Shown here in pieces: positions 36,489-46,717 of a stretch of DNA of 64,000 bases. Source of the stretch: an uncultured Rhodospirillales bacterium (GTDB lineage Bacteria; Pseudomonadota; Alphaproteobacteria; Acetobacterales; Acetobacteraceae); assembly GCA_903924855.1 (NCBI GenBank), contig CAIYCW010000055.1:39251-103250 (forward strand), given 5' to 3'. The number at the start of each line of letters is the position of its first letter. Position 1 is the first letter of the stretch. The notes below the pieces were generated by a model that was not told where the DNA came from, did not search any database, and saw only the letters and a list, made by a program, of their open reading frames with translations. The position numbers were made by a program, and so were the translations under genes.

Positions 36489-36872
36489 TCAGCCTTTGAC
36501 GGGCGGGGCGACGGTGCCGGCCGGGGCGGGCTTGCCAGCCTTGGCGGCGCGTTGGGCGCGGGCCTTGGCCTGGGCGTTGGCCAGTTCGTCGATGGTGATG
36601 TAGCCCTTGCCGTCGATATCGATCTTGCTGAAGCGATCGACCACCATCTTCCAGTTGGCGGCGCGGGCCTGATCGAGGGTCAGATGCCCGTCATGCGTGG
36701 CGTTGGCGGCGTCGAAGCGCTTCTGCAGCCGTGCCGTGCCGGTGGCCTTGTGTGGGGTGGTTGGCGTGGTGCTGGGGCTTGCGGTTTGGGCGCTGGCTGC
36801 GAGCGGCGCTGCGATGGGGGCTGCGAGCACGGCCAGCACAGCAAGGCGGGAGATGATGCGGGACAGGGTCAT
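36489..36872 (-). CDS. Secreted EF-hand protein
   Basis: 127 residues. Signal peptide to about residue 28 (A-P-L-A-A-S-A-Q), a Ser/Thr/Pro linker, then two EF-hand loops: D-A-A-N-A-T-H-D-G-H-L-T (first, weak) and D-I-D-G-K-G-Y-I-T-I-D-E (second, better), and a Lys/Ala/Pro-rich tail. Likely periplasmic calcium binding; role unknown. Monocistronic, convergent with the TetR gene. Confidence 0.85.
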   Translation of the reverse strand: MTLSRIISRLAVLAVLAAPIAAPLAASAQTASPSTTPTTPHKATGTARLQKRFDAANATHDGHLTLDQARAANWKMVVDRFSKIDIDGKGYITIDELANAQAKARAQRAAKAGKPAPAGTVAPPVKG

Positions 36873-36989
36873 GTGAATGCTCCGGTTGACGATGGGGTTA
36901 GACTACCAGCGGCAAGATTGCGGCAGGCAGACCGGGCCATGACGTTACCGGCTAGAGTTTGACAGGCTGCAACAACCGCGTGAGAGGCG

Positions 36990-37021
36990 CGCAGCGTCGC
37001 CGTCAAATCGACGACGCTGCG
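36990..37021. terminator. Stem-loop downstream of threonine aldolase
   Basis: A perfect 10-bp stem CGCAGCGTCG / CGACGCTGCG with a 12-nt loop, 44 bp past the stop of the minus-strand aldolase. No T-run follows, so intrinsic termination is unproven. Confidence 0.4.
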
Positions 37022-37064
37022 GGGAAAACGCGTGATGTCCCCTGCCCTTCCGAGGTGGAGGCTC

Positions 37065-38141
37065 TCAGGCCGCCTGGGCCTGCAGTACGCCGGCGAAGAG
37101 GGCGGCCGCCTCGTCGATGCCGGCTGTGTCCACATCGAGATGGGTGCAGGCGCGCAGCGTGGTGGGGCCCATGGTGGAGATCATCACGCCCTGATGGCGC
37201 AGCGCGCGGGCCAGATCGGCGGCCTGGCGGCCGGTGCCCTTGGTGTCGATGAACACCAGGTTGGTCTCGGGCGGCTGCACCAGCAGACCCGGCAGTTGCG
37301 CCAGATGGCCCGCGAGGCGGGCGGCGTTGGCGTGATCCTCGGCCAGGCGGTCCACGTGATGGTCGAGCGCGTGCAGGCAGGCGGCAGCACAGATGCCGGC
37401 CTGGCGCATGGCGCCGCCCATGCGCTGCTTCCAGCGCCAGGCGCGGTCGATGAAATCGGCGGTGCCGCAGAGCACGGCGCCGAGCGGGGCGCCGAGACCC
37501 TTGGTGAAATCGAGCCAGACACTGTCATAGCCCTGGCACATCACATCGGGGGCGATGCCGGCTTGCACGGTGGCGTTGAGCAGGCGGGCGCCGTCCATAT
37601 GGGTGCCCATGCCGTTTTCATGGGCGATGCCGGCGATCTCGGCCAGGACCTGGCTGTCCCACACCGTGCCGCCGCCCAGATTGGCGGTCTGCTCGACGGC
37701 GACAAGGCGCAGCGGCGGGGCGTTGCGCGAGGGGGTGTAGATGGCGGCGCGTAGCGTGTCCGGCGTGAACTGGCCGCCCTTGCCTTCCAACGGCATGATC
37801 TGCGCGCCGGACAGGGCCGCGGTGCCGCCGCCTTCGCTGGTGAGGATATGGGCGGTGCGATGCGCCAGGATGGCATCGCCGCGCTGGCAATGCACGAGGA
37901 GTGCGATCTGGTTGCACATCGTCCCCGAGGGCAGGAACACAGCGGCTTCCTTGCCCATCAGGGCGGCCATGCGGTCGCACAGCTCATTGACGGTGGGATC
38001 GAGCCCGCCCTGCTCGTCTCCGGTTTCGGCGGCCATCATCGCGGCCTTCATGGCCGGTGTGGGGCGGGTCTGGGTGTCCGAATAGAGGTTGACCCGCACC
38101 TTGGGCATGTTGGCTTCGGGGCGCGGCGGGGCGAGAACCAT
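37065..38141 (-). CDS. ltaE: Low-specificity L-threonine aldolase
   Basis: 358 residues, PLP fold type I. The PLP Lys is in W-L-D-F-T-K-G-L-G-A-P-L-G near 216; S-D-T-Q-T-R-P opens the domain, and H-x-D-G-A-R in T-H-M-D-G-A-R-L follows. It splits threonine or allo-threonine into glycine and acetaldehyde. The start may be ATG 38141 or ATG 38108; the second is closer to family starts (M-P-K-V-R-V-N-L-Y-S-D). Confidence 0.92.
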   Translation of the reverse strand: MVLAPPRPEANMPKVRVNLYSDTQTRPTPAMKAAMMAAETGDEQGGLDPTVNELCDRMAALMGKEAAVFLPSGTMCNQIALLVHCQRGDAILAHRTAHILTSEGGGTAALSGAQIMPLEGKGGQFTPDTLRAAIYTPSRNAPPLRLVAVEQTANLGGGTVWDSQVLAEIAGIAHENGMGTHMDGARLLNATVQAGIAPDVMCQGYDSVWLDFTKGLGAPLGAVLCGTADFIDRAWRWKQRMGGAMRQAGICAAACLHALDHHVDRLAEDHANAARLAGHLAQLPGLLVQPPETNLVFIDTKGTGRQAADLARALRHQGVMISTMGPTTLRACTHLDVDTAGIDEAAALFAGVLQAQAA

Positions 38142-38164
38142 GGGCGGGACCTATGAATGCGAGA

Positions 38165-38896
38165 TCAGGTTGGAGGGCCAGCTTGGCTCAACCGCCCGAC
38201 AAACACCACAGGGCCGGTGGGAAGCGCCCCGGGGGCGCCGCCCGGGGGTTCCAGGCTGATCAGGATGAGCATGCCGGGCACCGGCCTGACCGGAGGCGTT
38301 GCGATCTGCACCGCGTGCTGGCCGCGCGGCACCAGGCCGAGGCTTACGGGGGTTTTTTCGCCGGGGGCGAGCGCCCAGAGCTGCAGGTCATGCCCGGTGG
38401 GGGCGGTGTCGATCTGGGTGCCGCCGGGCGAGGCCAGGGCCGCCAGCTGGATGCCGCCGGTGGGATCGACGCGGGCTTCCCAGGCGGTCTGGTTGGCGTC
38501 CGCCAGCAGGATGGTGGTCATCACCGGGGCGGCCTCGCGCCGCATCATCGGCAGGAAGGCGAGCAGCAGGACGGCGAGGCTGGCGCCGAGCGCCCAGGCG
38601 CGCCAGACCCATTGGAAGGAGAAGGGCGCGCGGCGCGCCGGGCGTGGGGCGGGCGATGGCGGGGTGATCTGCTGCTCGATGCGGGCCCACAGGTCGGGCG
38701 GCGGGGCCTCCGGCACAGCGAGTGCGGTGAGCGGGGCGAGACGCTGCTCCCAGTCCGCCACCAGGGCTGCGAAATCGGCATCCCGGGCGATGGCGTCGTT
38801 GACCGCCTGGGTGGTGCGGGCATCGAGAGTGCCCAGCACGTATTCGCCGGCAAGGGCTGCGCGGGCGGCGTCGTCGGTGGGGATCGGCAGGGTCAT
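38165..38896 (-). CDS. Anti-sigma factor, RskA family
   Basis: 243 residues. An N-terminal zinc-less anti-sigma domain (A-G-E-Y-V-L-G-T-L-D near 17) precedes a Pro-rich linker, one TM helix (~97-117) and a periplasmic RskA domain (T-G-H-D-L-Q-L-W-A-L, P-G-A-L-P-T-G-P-V-V). It should hold the neighbouring sigma factor at the membrane until a signal causes proteolysis. ATG 38896 overlaps the sigma stop (ATGA). Confidence 0.9.
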   Translation of the reverse strand: MTLPIPTDDAARAALAGEYVLGTLDARTTQAVNDAIARDADFAALVADWEQRLAPLTALAVPEAPPPDLWARIEQQITPPSPAPRPARRAPFSFQWVWRAWALGASLAVLLLAFLPMMRREAAPVMTTILLADANQTAWEARVDPTGGIQLAALASPGGTQIDTAPTGHDLQLWALAPGEKTPVSLGLVPRGQHAVQIATPPVRPVPGMLILISLEPPGGAPGALPTGPVVFVGRLSQAGPPT

Positions 38897-39435
38897 GCCA
38901 GGCACTCCCGCAGGCTGAGCAGGCCGCGCCTGATCCAGGATTTCACGGTGCCGAGCGGCTGGTCGAGCCTGGCTGCGATCTCGGGATGCGACAGGCCGTG
39001 GACGAAGGCGAGCACGATGCCGTCGCGGTTGGCCTGCGGCAGGCGCTGCAGGCAGTCATGCAGGCGGGCATTGTCTTCCGAGCGTTCCAGCTGCTCCAGC
39101 GCCACGGGAGCGACCGGCGTGTCACCGAGATCGGGGTCGTCGGACAGCATCTCGCGGCCGCGGGCGCGGGCGGCATCGAGTGCGGCGTAGCGGACGATGG
39201 CGGCGAGCCAGGCGGCCGGATCACCGCGGCTGGGGTCGAACTGGCCGGCACGGTTCCAGATTTTCAGGAAGGCGTCCTGCAGAACGTCGGCGGCGGCGTT
39301 GCGGTCTCGCAGGATGGCCATGGCGATTCCAAACAGACGGGTGGACTGCCTGGTGTAGATCGCCCGCAGCGCGTCGCGGTTCTTGGCTGCGACTTGCGAC
39401 AGAAGATCGGCCAGCTCCGTCATCTCTGTTGGCAT
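38893..39435 (-). CDS. ECF RNA polymerase sigma factor (SigK-like)
   Basis: 180 residues with only regions 2 and 4. Region 2: D-V-L-Q-D-A-F-L-K-I-W near 50; region 4: L-S-H-P-E-I-A-A-R-L-D-Q-P-L-G-T-V-K-S-W-I near 148. Partnered with an RskA-type anti-sigma by a 4-nt overlap, it should answer an envelope stress. It lies 36 bp after ratA, so it could share that transcript or have its own promoter. Confidence 0.93.
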   Translation of the reverse strand: MPTEMTELADLLSQVAAKNRDALRAIYTRQSTRLFGIAMAILRDRNAAADVLQDAFLKIWNRAGQFDPSRGDPAAWLAAIVRYAALDAARARGREMLSDDPDLGDTPVAPVALEQLERSEDNARLHDCLQRLPQANRDGIVLAFVHGLSHPEIAARLDQPLGTVKSWIRRGLLSLRECLA

Positions 39436-39471
39436 TACGGTCCTGATCCCGTGGTGGATGCGCTGGTTCAG

Positions 39472-39957
39472 CTATGCGGAGGACGCGGCATCGGCCCCGA
39501 TCTGGGGCGGGGTGGTGGCGGCGGCGGGCGGGCCGTAGACGACGCGGGCGCGGGTGAGGAAGGCCATCACCATGCGGCGCACCGCCTCGTTGAACACCAC
39601 GCCGATGGCGGATTGCAGCAGGCGGGAGCGGAACTCGAAATCGACGAAGAACTCGACCTTGCAGCCTTTGGGGTCCGGTTTGAACAGCCACTGGTTCTTG
39701 AGGTATTTGAACGGGCCGTTCTCGTAGCGCACCATCATCCGGCCGGGGCGTTCCATGATGACGCGGCTGGTGAAGCTTTCGCGGAACGGGCCGAAGCCGA
39801 TGATGAGATCGGCCACCTGTTCGGTTTCGCTGCGGCTGCGCACCCGCGCCCCCACGCACCAGGGCAGGAATTGCGGGTATTTCGCCACATCGGCCACCAG
39901 GTCGAACAGCTGTTCGGGCTGGTAGGCCATCACCTTGGTTTCGGAATGCGTGGGCAT
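39472..39957 (-). CDS. ratA: Coenzyme Q-binding SRPBCC protein (COQ10/RatA family)
   Basis: 161 residues, START-like fold. Family marks: Y-x-P-E-Q-L-F-D-L-V-A-D-V-A-K-Y-P-x-F-L-P-W-C near 12-34 and V-x-F-F-V-D-F-E-F-R-S near 100. Related to mitochondrial COQ10, which binds ubiquinone. It is 3 bp after lipA, the usual alphaproteobacterial neighbour. The C-terminal 20 residues are Ala/Pro-rich. Confidence 0.92.
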   Translation of the reverse strand: MPTHSETKVMAYQPEQLFDLVADVAKYPQFLPWCVGARVRSRSETEQVADLIIGFGPFRESFTSRVIMERPGRMMVRYENGPFKYLKNQWLFKPDPKGCKVEFFVDFEFRSRLLQSAIGVVFNEAVRRMVMAFLTRARVVYGPPAAATTPPQIGADAASSA

Positions 39958-39960
39958 TGG

Positions 39961-40923
39961 TCAGGCTTGCGCCTTGGCCAGCTGGGCGGCGCGGGCCGAT
40001 TGCAGCTGCGCGAAATCGGCGTCCGCGTGATAGGAGCTGCGGGTGAGCGGGGTGGCGGAGACCAGCAGGAAGCCCTTGGCGCGCGCCATGGCGGCGTAGT
40101 CGGCAAAGGCATCCGGTGTGACGAACTCGGCCACGGCCGCGTGTTTCACGGTGGGCTGGAGATATTGGCCCAAAGTGAGGAAATCGACATCGGCGACGCG
40201 CAGATCGTCCATCACCTGCAGGATTTCCATCCGTGCCTCGCCGAGGCCGACCATGAGGCCGGATTTGGTGAAGATGGTGGGATCGACCTCCTTCACGCGT
40301 TGCAGCAGGCGCAGCGACTGGAAGTAGCGCGCCCCGGGGCGGATGGTGGGGTAGAGGCGCGGCACGGTTTCGAGATTGTGGTTGAACACGTCCGGCCGGG
40401 CCTGGGCCACGATCTCGATGCTGCCGGGCTTGCGCAGGAAATCCGGGGTGAGCACCTCGATGGTGGTGGTGGGGGCGGCTTCGCGGATGGCGCGGATGAC
40501 GCGGGCGAAATGTTCGGCGCCGCCATCCTCCAGATCGTCGCGGTCGACGGAGGTGATGACGACGTGGCGCAGGCCGAGGCGGGCCACGGCGTCGGCGACG
40601 CGTGCGGGTTCGGTTGCGTCAAGCGCGTCCGGCATGCCGGTGCGGACGTTGCAGAAGCTGCAGGCGCGGGTGCAGGTGTCGCCCATGATCATCATGGTGG
40701 CGTGGCGCTGGGACCAGCACTCGCCGATATTCGGGCAGGCGGCCTCCTCGCAGACCGTGACCAGCTTGTTGTCGCGCATCAGCTGGCGGGTTTCGTGGTA
40801 GATCGGGTGATTGGGCGCCTTGACGCGGATCCAGTCCGGCTTGCGGCTTATCGGATTGTCCGGCCGGTTGGCCTTTTCGGGATGGCGGACATCCCGCTTG
40901 CTGTGATCGATCTCGACGCGCAT
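39961..40923 (-). CDS. lipA: Lipoyl synthase
   Basis: 320 residues, radical SAM. The auxiliary cluster ligands are C58, C63 and C69 ([12 protein letters not shown]); the radical-SAM cluster ligands are C84, C88 and C91 (C-T-R-A-C-S-F-C); R-S-S-Y near the C-terminus completes the family set. It inserts sulfur into octanoyl groups on E2 and related lipoyl domains, here probably those of pdhB and pdhC in the same operon. ATG 40923 is chosen; an upstream in-frame start is unlikely. Confidence 0.97.
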   Translation of the reverse strand: MRVEIDHSKRDVRHPEKANRPDNPISRKPDWIRVKAPNHPIYHETRQLMRDNKLVTVCEEAACPNIGECWSQRHATMMIMGDTCTRACSFCNVRTGMPDALDATEPARVADAVARLGLRHVVITSVDRDDLEDGGAEHFARVIRAIREAAPTTTIEVLTPDFLRKPGSIEIVAQARPDVFNHNLETVPRLYPTIRPGARYFQSLRLLQRVKEVDPTIFTKSGLMVGLGEARMEILQVMDDLRVADVDFLTLGQYLQPTVKHAAVAEFVTPDAFADYAAMARAKGFLLVSATPLTRSSYHADADFAQLQSARAAQLAKAQA

Positions 40924-40993
40924 GGGTTTTTCCTGAAACCTTGAGGCGGACGCGCCTTGGCCCGTCCGCCCTGGTTTATCCGGCAAGGCATTC

Positions 40994-41022
40994 GGCGGAG
41001 GCGCTGCGCGCTTCCGCCCTAC
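40994..41022. repeat. REP-like palindrome between lpd and lipA
   Basis: GGCGGAGGCGC - TGC - GCGCTTCCGCC, then CTACG. The 11-bp stem has one G-U pair. It is the same element as at 58829 and lies 6 bp beyond the lpd stop. Confidence 0.75.
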
Positions 41023-41027
41023 GAGAC

Positions 41028-42425
41028 CTAGAAGTGGATGGCGCGGCCGTAGGCGTCAAGCACGGCCTCGTGCATGGCTTCACTGATGGTGGGGTGCGGG
41101 AAGATGGTGTGCATCAGCTCCGCCTCGGTGGCTTCCAGCGTGCGGGCGATGGTGTAGCCCTGGATCATCTCGGTCACCTCGGCGCCGATCATGTGGGCGC
41201 CGAGCAGCTCGCCGGTCTTGGCGTCGAAGACGGTCTTCACCATGCCCTCCGCCTCGCCCATGGCGATGGCCTTGCCGTTGCCGATGAAGGGGAAGCGGCC
41301 GACTCGGACCTCGTGGCCGAGCTCCTTGGCCCGGGCCTCGGTGAGGCCGACGGAGGCGACCTGCGGGCGGCAATAGGTGCAGCCGGGGATGTTGGTCCAG
41401 TTGATCGGGTGCGGGTGCAGGCCTGCGATGGCCTCCACACAGACAACGCCTTCGTGGCTGGCCTTGTGGGCGAGCCAGGGGGCGCCGCAGAGATCGCCGA
41501 TGGCGTAGATGCCAGGCTCGGCGGTGCGGCAATATTCGTCGATCACCACATGGGTGCGATCAACCACCACCTTGGTGGTCTCAAGCCCGATGCCCTCGAC
41601 ATTGCCCACGATGCCCACGGCCGAGATGACGCGATCGACCGTGATGTCCTGACTTTTGCCGGCCGCTTCCACGGTGACGGTGACGTTGTTGGCGCCGGTC
41701 TTGAGGCTTTTGACCGTGGCGCCGGTCATGATCTTCATGCCCTGCTTTTCGAAGGATTTGCGCGCGAAGGCGGAGATCTCGGCATCCTCCACCGGCATCA
41801 CGCGGTCCATCACCTCCACCACGGTGACCTCAGCGCCCATGTTGCGGTAGAAGCTGGCGAATTCGATGCCGATGGCGCCCGAGCCCACGACGAGGAGAGA
41901 TTTGGGCATCATGTCCGGCACCATCGCCTCGCGGTAGGACCAGACCAGCTTGCCATCCACCGGGATGGAGGGGAGCTGGCGGGCGCGGGCACCGGTGGCC
42001 AGGATGATGTGCTTGGATTTCAGGGTTGCGATCACCGCGCCGGCCTTTTCCACCACCAGCGTGCCGGCGCCGGCGAGGCGGCCGCTGCCCATGATGACCT
42101 CGACCTTGTTCTTCTTGAGAAGATGGGCCACGCCTGAGGAGAGCTGCTTGGCGACACCGCGCGAGCGCTTGACGATGGCGTCCAGCTCGAAGCGGATGTT
42201 GTCGGCGGCGAAGCCGAACTCCTTGAGGTTGTGCAGCAGATGGTTGATCTCGGAGCTGCGCAGCAGCGCCTTGGTGGGGATGCAGCCCCAGTTGAGGCAG
42301 ATGCCGCCGAGATGCTCGCGCTCCACCACGGCCGCCTTCAGGCCGAGCTGGGCGGCGCGGATCGCCGCCACATAGCCGCCGGGTCCGCCGCCCAGCACCA
42401 CCACATCGAAATTCTGGTCCGCCAT
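41028..42425 (-). CDS. lpdA: Dihydrolipoamide dehydrogenase (E3)
   Basis: 465 residues. FAD loop G-G-G-P-G-G-Y (12-18), redox cysteines C43 and C48 (C-L-N-W-G-C), a second dinucleotide fold [10 protein letters not shown] near 180, and the catalytic H444/E449 (H-P-T-I-S-E) near the C-terminus. It reoxidises dihydrolipoyl groups with NAD+. It lies in the pdh operon, after the GNAT gene. Confidence 0.97.
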   Translation of the reverse strand: MADQNFDVVVLGGGPGGYVAAIRAAQLGLKAAVVEREHLGGICLNWGCIPTKALLRSSEINHLLHNLKEFGFAADNIRFELDAIVKRSRGVAKQLSSGVAHLLKKNKVEVIMGSGRLAGAGTLVVEKAGAVIATLKSKHIILATGARARQLPSIPVDGKLVWSYREAMVPDMMPKSLLVVGSGAIGIEFASFYRNMGAEVTVVEVMDRVMPVEDAEISAFARKSFEKQGMKIMTGATVKSLKTGANNVTVTVEAAGKSQDITVDRVISAVGIVGNVEGIGLETTKVVVDRTHVVIDEYCRTAEPGIYAIGDLCGAPWLAHKASHEGVVCVEAIAGLHPHPINWTNIPGCTYCRPQVASVGLTEARAKELGHEVRVGRFPFIGNGKAIAMGEAEGMVKTVFDAKTGELLGAHMIGAEVTEMIQGYTIARTLEATEAELMHTIFPHPTISEAMHEAVLDAYGRAIHF

Positions 42426-42434
42426 GACAGTCCC

Positions 42435-42914
42435 CTATTCTGCGAGTTGGGCGATGCCGGCGGTATCGAGCCGCATCACCGTCCATTCATCCATCGGTTT
42501 CGCCCCAAGACCGCGATAGAAGGCGATCGAGGGGGCATTCCAGTCCAGCACCGACCATTCCACCCTGGTGCAGCCTTCCTTCAGCGCGCGGCGGGCCAGG
42601 TCGCGGAAGATGGCCCGGCCGATGCCGCGGTTGCGGAACTCCGGCTTGACGAAGAGATCTTCCAGATAAAGGCCGGAGCGGCCGGTGAAGGTGCTGAAGC
42701 TGTGAAACCACAGCGCCATGCCCACCGGCTCGCCATCCCATTCCGCGATCAGGGCGCCGATCCGTCCGGCGTTGAGCGCCTTTTCGAAATCCGCCCCGGT
42801 TGCCACCGCCTCATGCGTGAGCTTCTCATACTCGGCGAGCGCGCGGACGAATTCGGCGATCAGGCCGCAATCCACCCAGGTGGCATCACGCAGGATGAGA
42901 TGAGCGTGCGTCAC
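42435..42914 (-). CDS. GNAT-family N-acetyltransferase
   Basis: 159 residues from GTG. The acetyl-CoA loop is R-N-R-G-I-G-R-A-I-F (~95-105); L-Y-L-E-D-L-F-V-K-P precedes it. It is close to the spermidine/spermine acetyltransferase-like group, but the substrate is not clear. It sits between pdhC and lpd with about 10 bp on each side, so it is co-transcribed with the pyruvate dehydrogenase genes. Confidence 0.9.
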   Translation of the reverse strand: MTHAHLILRDATWVDCGLIAEFVRALAEYEKLTHEAVATGADFEKALNAGRIGALIAEWDGEPVGMALWFHSFSTFTGRSGLYLEDLFVKPEFRNRGIGRAIFRDLARRALKEGCTRVEWSVLDWNAPSIAFYRGLGAKPMDEWTVMRLDTAGIAQLAE

Positions 42915-42924
42915 GGCTGCACGC

Positions 42925-44226
42925 TCACAGCATCAGGCTGAGCGGGTCCTCCACGATCTTCTTGAACTCGGCGAGCCATTCGGCGCCGAGCGCGCCATCG
43001 ACCACGCGGTGATCGACGGAGAGCGTGCAGGTCATCACGGTGGCGATGGCGAGCTGGCCGTCCTTGACCACCGGGCGCTGCTGGCCTGCGCCCACGGCGA
43101 GGATGGCGGCCTGGGGCGGGTTGATGATGGCTGCGAAGTTGGAGACGCCGAACATGCCCATGTTGGAGATGGAGAAGCCGCCGCCCTGGAATTCCTCGGG
43201 CTTGAGCTTGCCGGATTTGGCGCGGGCGGCGAGGTCCTTCATCTCGTTGGAGATGGCGGCGAGGCCCTTGCGGTCGGCGTGGCGGATGATGGGGGTGATC
43301 AGGCCATCGGCGATGGAGACGGCGACCGAGATGTCCACATCGTCATAGAGGATGGTGGCGTCCTCGGTGTAGGAGGCGTTGACCTTGGGGATGCGGCGCA
43401 GCGTGGCTGCGGCGGCCTTGATGATCAGGTCGTTGACCGAGAGCTTGTAGGCCCCTGCCCCGTCCTTCGGGCTGCGCGCGTTGAGATCGGCGCGGAGCTT
43501 GAGCAGCGCGTCCAGCTCGATGTCCATCGAGACGTAGAAATGCGGCACCGTGGCCTTCGCCTCCGACAGGCGGCGGGCGATGACCTTGCGCATGCTGGAA
43601 TTGGGCACGACCGTGTGCGGGGCGGTGATGACGGGTGCCGGGGCGGCGGGCTTGGGCGCCGGGGCTGCGACCGGGGCCGGGGTAGCGGCGGCGACCGGGG
43701 CTGCGATCGGGGCGGGGGCCGGAGCGGCGGTGCCGCCCTTGGCTGCGGCCTCGACATCGGCCTTGACGATGCGGCCATTGGGGCCGGTGCCGGTGATCTT
43801 CGACAGATCAAGCCCGGCCTGCTGCGCCATGCGCTTGGCAAGCGGCGAGGCCACGACGCGCTCGCCGGTCGCGGCCGGGTGGGAAGGGGCTGCGGCGACC
43901 GGAGCGGGTGCTGCGGCCGGCGCTGCGGCGGGTGCTGCTGCGACAGGTGCGGCTGCGGGGGCGCCGGCGGTGGGGACCGCCTCGCCCTTTTCGACCAGGA
44001 TGGCGATCGCGGCGTTGACGGCGACATTGGCGGTGCCGTCGGCGATCAGGATCTTGCCGAGCACGCCTTCATCGACCGCCTCGACCTCCATCGTTGCCTT
44101 GTCGGTCTCGATTTCGGCGATGACGTCACCGGCCTTGATGGTGTCGCCCTCTTTTTTCAGCCAGCGCGCCAGCGTGCCCTCGGTCATGGTGGGGCTCAGT
44201 GCCGGCATCAGGATATTGGTGGCCAT
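42925..44226 (-). CDS. pdhC: Pyruvate dehydrogenase complex dihydrolipoamide acetyltransferase (E2)
   Basis: 433 residues. One lipoyl domain with the modified Lys at K43 (E-T-D-K-A-T-M-E-V), an Ala/Pro linker, a peripheral-subunit-binding domain (V-A-S-P-L-A-K-R near 122, G-P-N-G-R-I near 148), a second Ala/Pro linker and the catalytic core ending with H406 and D410 (D-H-R-V-V-D-G). It passes acetyl groups to CoA. Confidence 0.97.
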   Translation of the reverse strand: MATNILMPALSPTMTEGTLARWLKKEGDTIKAGDVIAEIETDKATMEVEAVDEGVLGKILIADGTANVAVNAAIAILVEKGEAVPTAGAPAAAPVAAAPAAAPAAAPAPVAAAPSHPAATGERVVASPLAKRMAQQAGLDLSKITGTGPNGRIVKADVEAAAKGGTAAPAPAPIAAPVAAATPAPVAAPAPKPAAPAPVITAPHTVVPNSSMRKVIARRLSEAKATVPHFYVSMDIELDALLKLRADLNARSPKDGAGAYKLSVNDLIIKAAAATLRRIPKVNASYTEDATILYDDVDISVAVSIADGLITPIIRHADRKGLAAISNEMKDLAARAKSGKLKPEEFQGGGFSISNMGMFGVSNFAAIINPPQAAILAVGAGQQRPVVKDGQLAIATVMTCTLSVDHRVVDGALGAEWLAEFKKIVEDPLSLML

Positions 44227-44248
44227 GGATGTTTCCTCCGCCTTGATG

Positions 44249-45583
44249 TCAGACGATCTTCTTCACGGCATCGACCACCCAGTCCGGCTGCGGCAGGCAC
44301 AGCTTTTCCAGGTTGGCGGCGTAGGGCAGCGGCACGTCGAGGCCGGCCACGCGCACCGGCGGTGCGTCCAGCCAGTCGAAGCAATGCTCGATGACCTGCA
44401 TGTTGATCTCAGCGCCGATGCCGGCGGTGGGCCAGCCTTCCTCGACGGTGACGATGCGGTTGGTCTTCTTCACCGAAGCCACGATGGTGTCGATGTCGAG
44501 CGGGCGGATGGTGCGCAGGTTGATCACCTCGGCCGAGATGCCCTGGGCGGCCAGGGCTTCGGCGGCCTTCAGCGCCACGCCCACCATGATGGAGAAGGCC
44601 ACGATGGTGACATCGCTGCCGGCGCGTTCGATCTTGGCCTTGCCGATCGGCAGGATGAAATCCTCATTGGTCGGGCAGTCGAAGGTCTGGCCGTAGAGGA
44701 TCTCGTTTTCGAGGAAGATGATCGGGTTGGGGTCGCGGATCGCGGCGCGCAGCAGCCCCTTGGCGTCGGCGGACGACCAGGGGGCCACCACTTTCAGGCC
44801 GGGGCAGTGCGCATACCAGGAGGCGTAGCACTGGCTGTGCTGGGCTGCGACGCGGCTTGCGGCACCGTTGGGGCCGCGGAAGACGATGGGGCAGCCCATC
44901 TGGCCGCCGGACATGTAGAGCGTCTTGGCGGCGGAGTTGATGATCTGGTCGATCGCCTGCATGGCGAAGTTGAAGGTCATGAACTCGACGATCGGGCGCA
45001 GGCCGTTCATCGCAGCACCCACGGCCATGCCGGTGAAGCCGTGCTCGGTGATCGGCGTGTCGATGATGCGGCGCTCGCCGAACTCATCGAGCAGGCCCTG
45101 GCTGATCTTGTAGGCGCCCTGGTACTGGGCGACCTCCTCGCCGAGCAGGAACACGTCCGGATCGCGGCGCATCTCGGCGGCCATGGCGTCGCGCAGGGCT
45201 TCGCGCACGGTGATCGGCTTGGTCTCACCCCATTCCTTTTCGGCTATGACCGGGGTGGGGACCAGCGAGGGGGGAAGCGAAGCGACTGTGGCCGGGGCGG
45301 CGGCGGGGGCGGCTGCAGGCGCCGGGGCGGCGGCGGCGGCGTTGTCGCCGGCGAGTTCGGCGATCGGCGTGTTGACGGCGACACCCTCGGTGCCTTCCGG
45401 CACCAGGATGGCGGCGATCACGCCCTCATCGACGGCTTCGACTTCCATCGTGGCCTTGTCGGTCTCGATCTCGGCGATCACGTCGCCGGCCTTGACCTCG
45501 TCTCCGGCCTTTTTCAGCCAGCGCGACAGCTTGCCCTCGGTCATCGTGGGCGACAGCGCCGGCATCAGGATCTGCACACCCAT
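44249..45583 (-). CDS. pdhB: Pyruvate dehydrogenase E1 beta subunit with N-terminal lipoyl domain
   Basis: 444 residues. An extra lipoyl domain (residues ~1-80, K43 in E-T-D-K-A-T-M-E-V) is followed by an Ala-rich linker and the E1 beta domain (from ~120: [26 protein letters not shown] near 150). This fusion is known in several alphaproteobacteria. The start is 3 bp after the pdhA stop. Confidence 0.97.
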   Translation of the reverse strand: MGVQILMPALSPTMTEGKLSRWLKKAGDEVKAGDVIAEIETDKATMEVEAVDEGVIAAILVPEGTEGVAVNTPIAELAGDNAAAAAPAPAAAPAAAPATVASLPPSLVPTPVIAEKEWGETKPITVREALRDAMAAEMRRDPDVFLLGEEVAQYQGAYKISQGLLDEFGERRIIDTPITEHGFTGMAVGAAMNGLRPIVEFMTFNFAMQAIDQIINSAAKTLYMSGGQMGCPIVFRGPNGAASRVAAQHSQCYASWYAHCPGLKVVAPWSSADAKGLLRAAIRDPNPIIFLENEILYGQTFDCPTNEDFILPIGKAKIERAGSDVTIVAFSIMVGVALKAAEALAAQGISAEVINLRTIRPLDIDTIVASVKKTNRIVTVEEGWPTAGIGAEINMQVIEHCFDWLDAPPVRVAGLDVPLPYAANLEKLCLPQPDWVVDAVKKIV

Positions 45584-45586
45584 GGA

Positions 45587-46603
45587 TCAACCCTCCAGCA
45601 GAATATCGGTCCAGAGCTGCGACGGATCGGGCTCCGGGCTCGTTTGGGCAAATTCGGCGGCGTCGGTGACGATCGCCTTCACTTCATCGTCGATCGCCTT
45701 GAAGCCCTGCTCGTCAACGCCGAGGGCTTCGAGCTTGTGGCGAACGCTTTCGATCGCGTCGTGCTCGGTGCGCATCTTCTGCACCTCGTCACGCGTGCGG
45801 TATTTGGCGGGGTCGGACATGGAGTGGCCGCGATAGCGGTAGGTCTCGACCTCGAGCAGATAGGGGCCTTCGCCGGCGCGGCAGGCGGCGACCGCCACTT
45901 CGGCGGCGGCGTGCACGGCCTCCAGATCCATGCCGTCCACCTTCATGCCCTTGATGCCCCAGGGCGCGCCGTTCTGCGACAGGTCGTGGCTGGCGGTGGC
46001 ACGCTCGACCGAGGTGCCCATGCCGTATTTGTTGTTCTCGATGACGAAGATGCAGGGCAGCTTCATCAGGGCGGCGAGGTTGAAGCTTTCATAGACCTGG
46101 CCCTGATTGGAGGCGCCGTCGCCAAAATAGGTGACCGCCACGCGGTCGTTGCGGCGATACCAGTTGGAGAAGGCGAGGCCCGCGCCGAGCGAGACCTGGG
46201 CGCCGACGATGCCGTGGCCGCCGAAGAAGTTCTTCTCGCGCGAGAACATGTGCATCGAGCCGCCCTTGCCGCGGGAATAGCCGCCCTCGCGCCCGGTCAG
46301 CTCGGCCATCACGCCGCGCGCCTCCATGCCGCAGGCCAGCATGTGGCCGTGGTCGCGGTAGGAGGTGATGATCTCGTCGCCCTCATCGAGGGCCATCTGG
46401 ATGCCGACCACCACGGCTTCCTGGCCGATATAGAGGTGGCAGAAGCCGCCGATCAGGCCCATGCCGTAAAGCTGGCCGGCCTTTTCCTCGAAGCGGCGGA
46501 TGAGCAGCATGTCGCGATAGCCGGCGAGCAGCTCTTCCTTGGTGAGAGCCTGGTTGGACGTGGGACGTGCCTTGCCCCGCTTGCGGGTCTCTGTCTGTGC
46601 CAT
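45587..46603 (-). CDS. pdhA: Pyruvate dehydrogenase E1 alpha subunit
   Basis: 338 residues. The thiamine diphosphate motif starts G-D-G-A-S-N-Q-G near 179 and ends in E-N-N-K-Y-G-M; the phospho-loop-like segment Y-R-Y-R-G-H-S-M-S-D-P is near 277. ATG 46603 is chosen: GGGGGAAG lies upstream, and the in-frame extension to 46708 runs through the leader palindromes. First gene of the pdhABC-GNAT-lpd-lipA-ratA operon. Confidence 0.97.
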   Translation of the reverse strand: MAQTETRKRGKARPTSNQALTKEELLAGYRDMLLIRRFEEKAGQLYGMGLIGGFCHLYIGQEAVVVGIQMALDEGDEIITSYRDHGHMLACGMEARGVMAELTGREGGYSRGKGGSMHMFSREKNFFGGHGIVGAQVSLGAGLAFSNWYRRNDRVAVTYFGDGASNQGQVYESFNLAALMKLPCIFVIENNKYGMGTSVERATASHDLSQNGAPWGIKGMKVDGMDLEAVHAAAEVAVAACRAGEGPYLLEVETYRYRGHSMSDPAKYRTRDEVQKMRTEHDAIESVRHKLEALGVDEQGFKAIDDEVKAIVTDAAEFAQTSPEPDPSQLWTDILLEG

Positions 46604-46659
46604 GTTGACCGCTTCCCCCGGAAATACGTGTCGATGCGCAGACCTAACCAGGAAAAACC

Positions 46660-46707
46660 TGCGTTGCAAGCGCCGCGAAGGGTGAAAAACCCTTATGCTG
46701 CAACGCA
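46660..46707. promoter_or_regulatory. Nested inverted repeat in the pdhA leader
   Basis: The outer arms TGCGTTGCA (46660) and TGCAACGCA (46699) match perfectly and enclose a second stem AAGGGT / ACCCTT (46678-46694) with a GAAAA-type loop. It lies 57-104 nt upstream of the pdhA ATG. It could be a regulator site or an RNA fold. Confidence 0.55.
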
Positions 46708-46717
46708 ATACAGGTGA

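Noticed and set aside
43550..46717. A 1055-codon plus-strand frame opposite pdhC, pdhB and pdhA
   Set aside because: Low-complexity His/Asp/Gly/Ala product antisense to three certain enzymes; third-position GC bias explains it.
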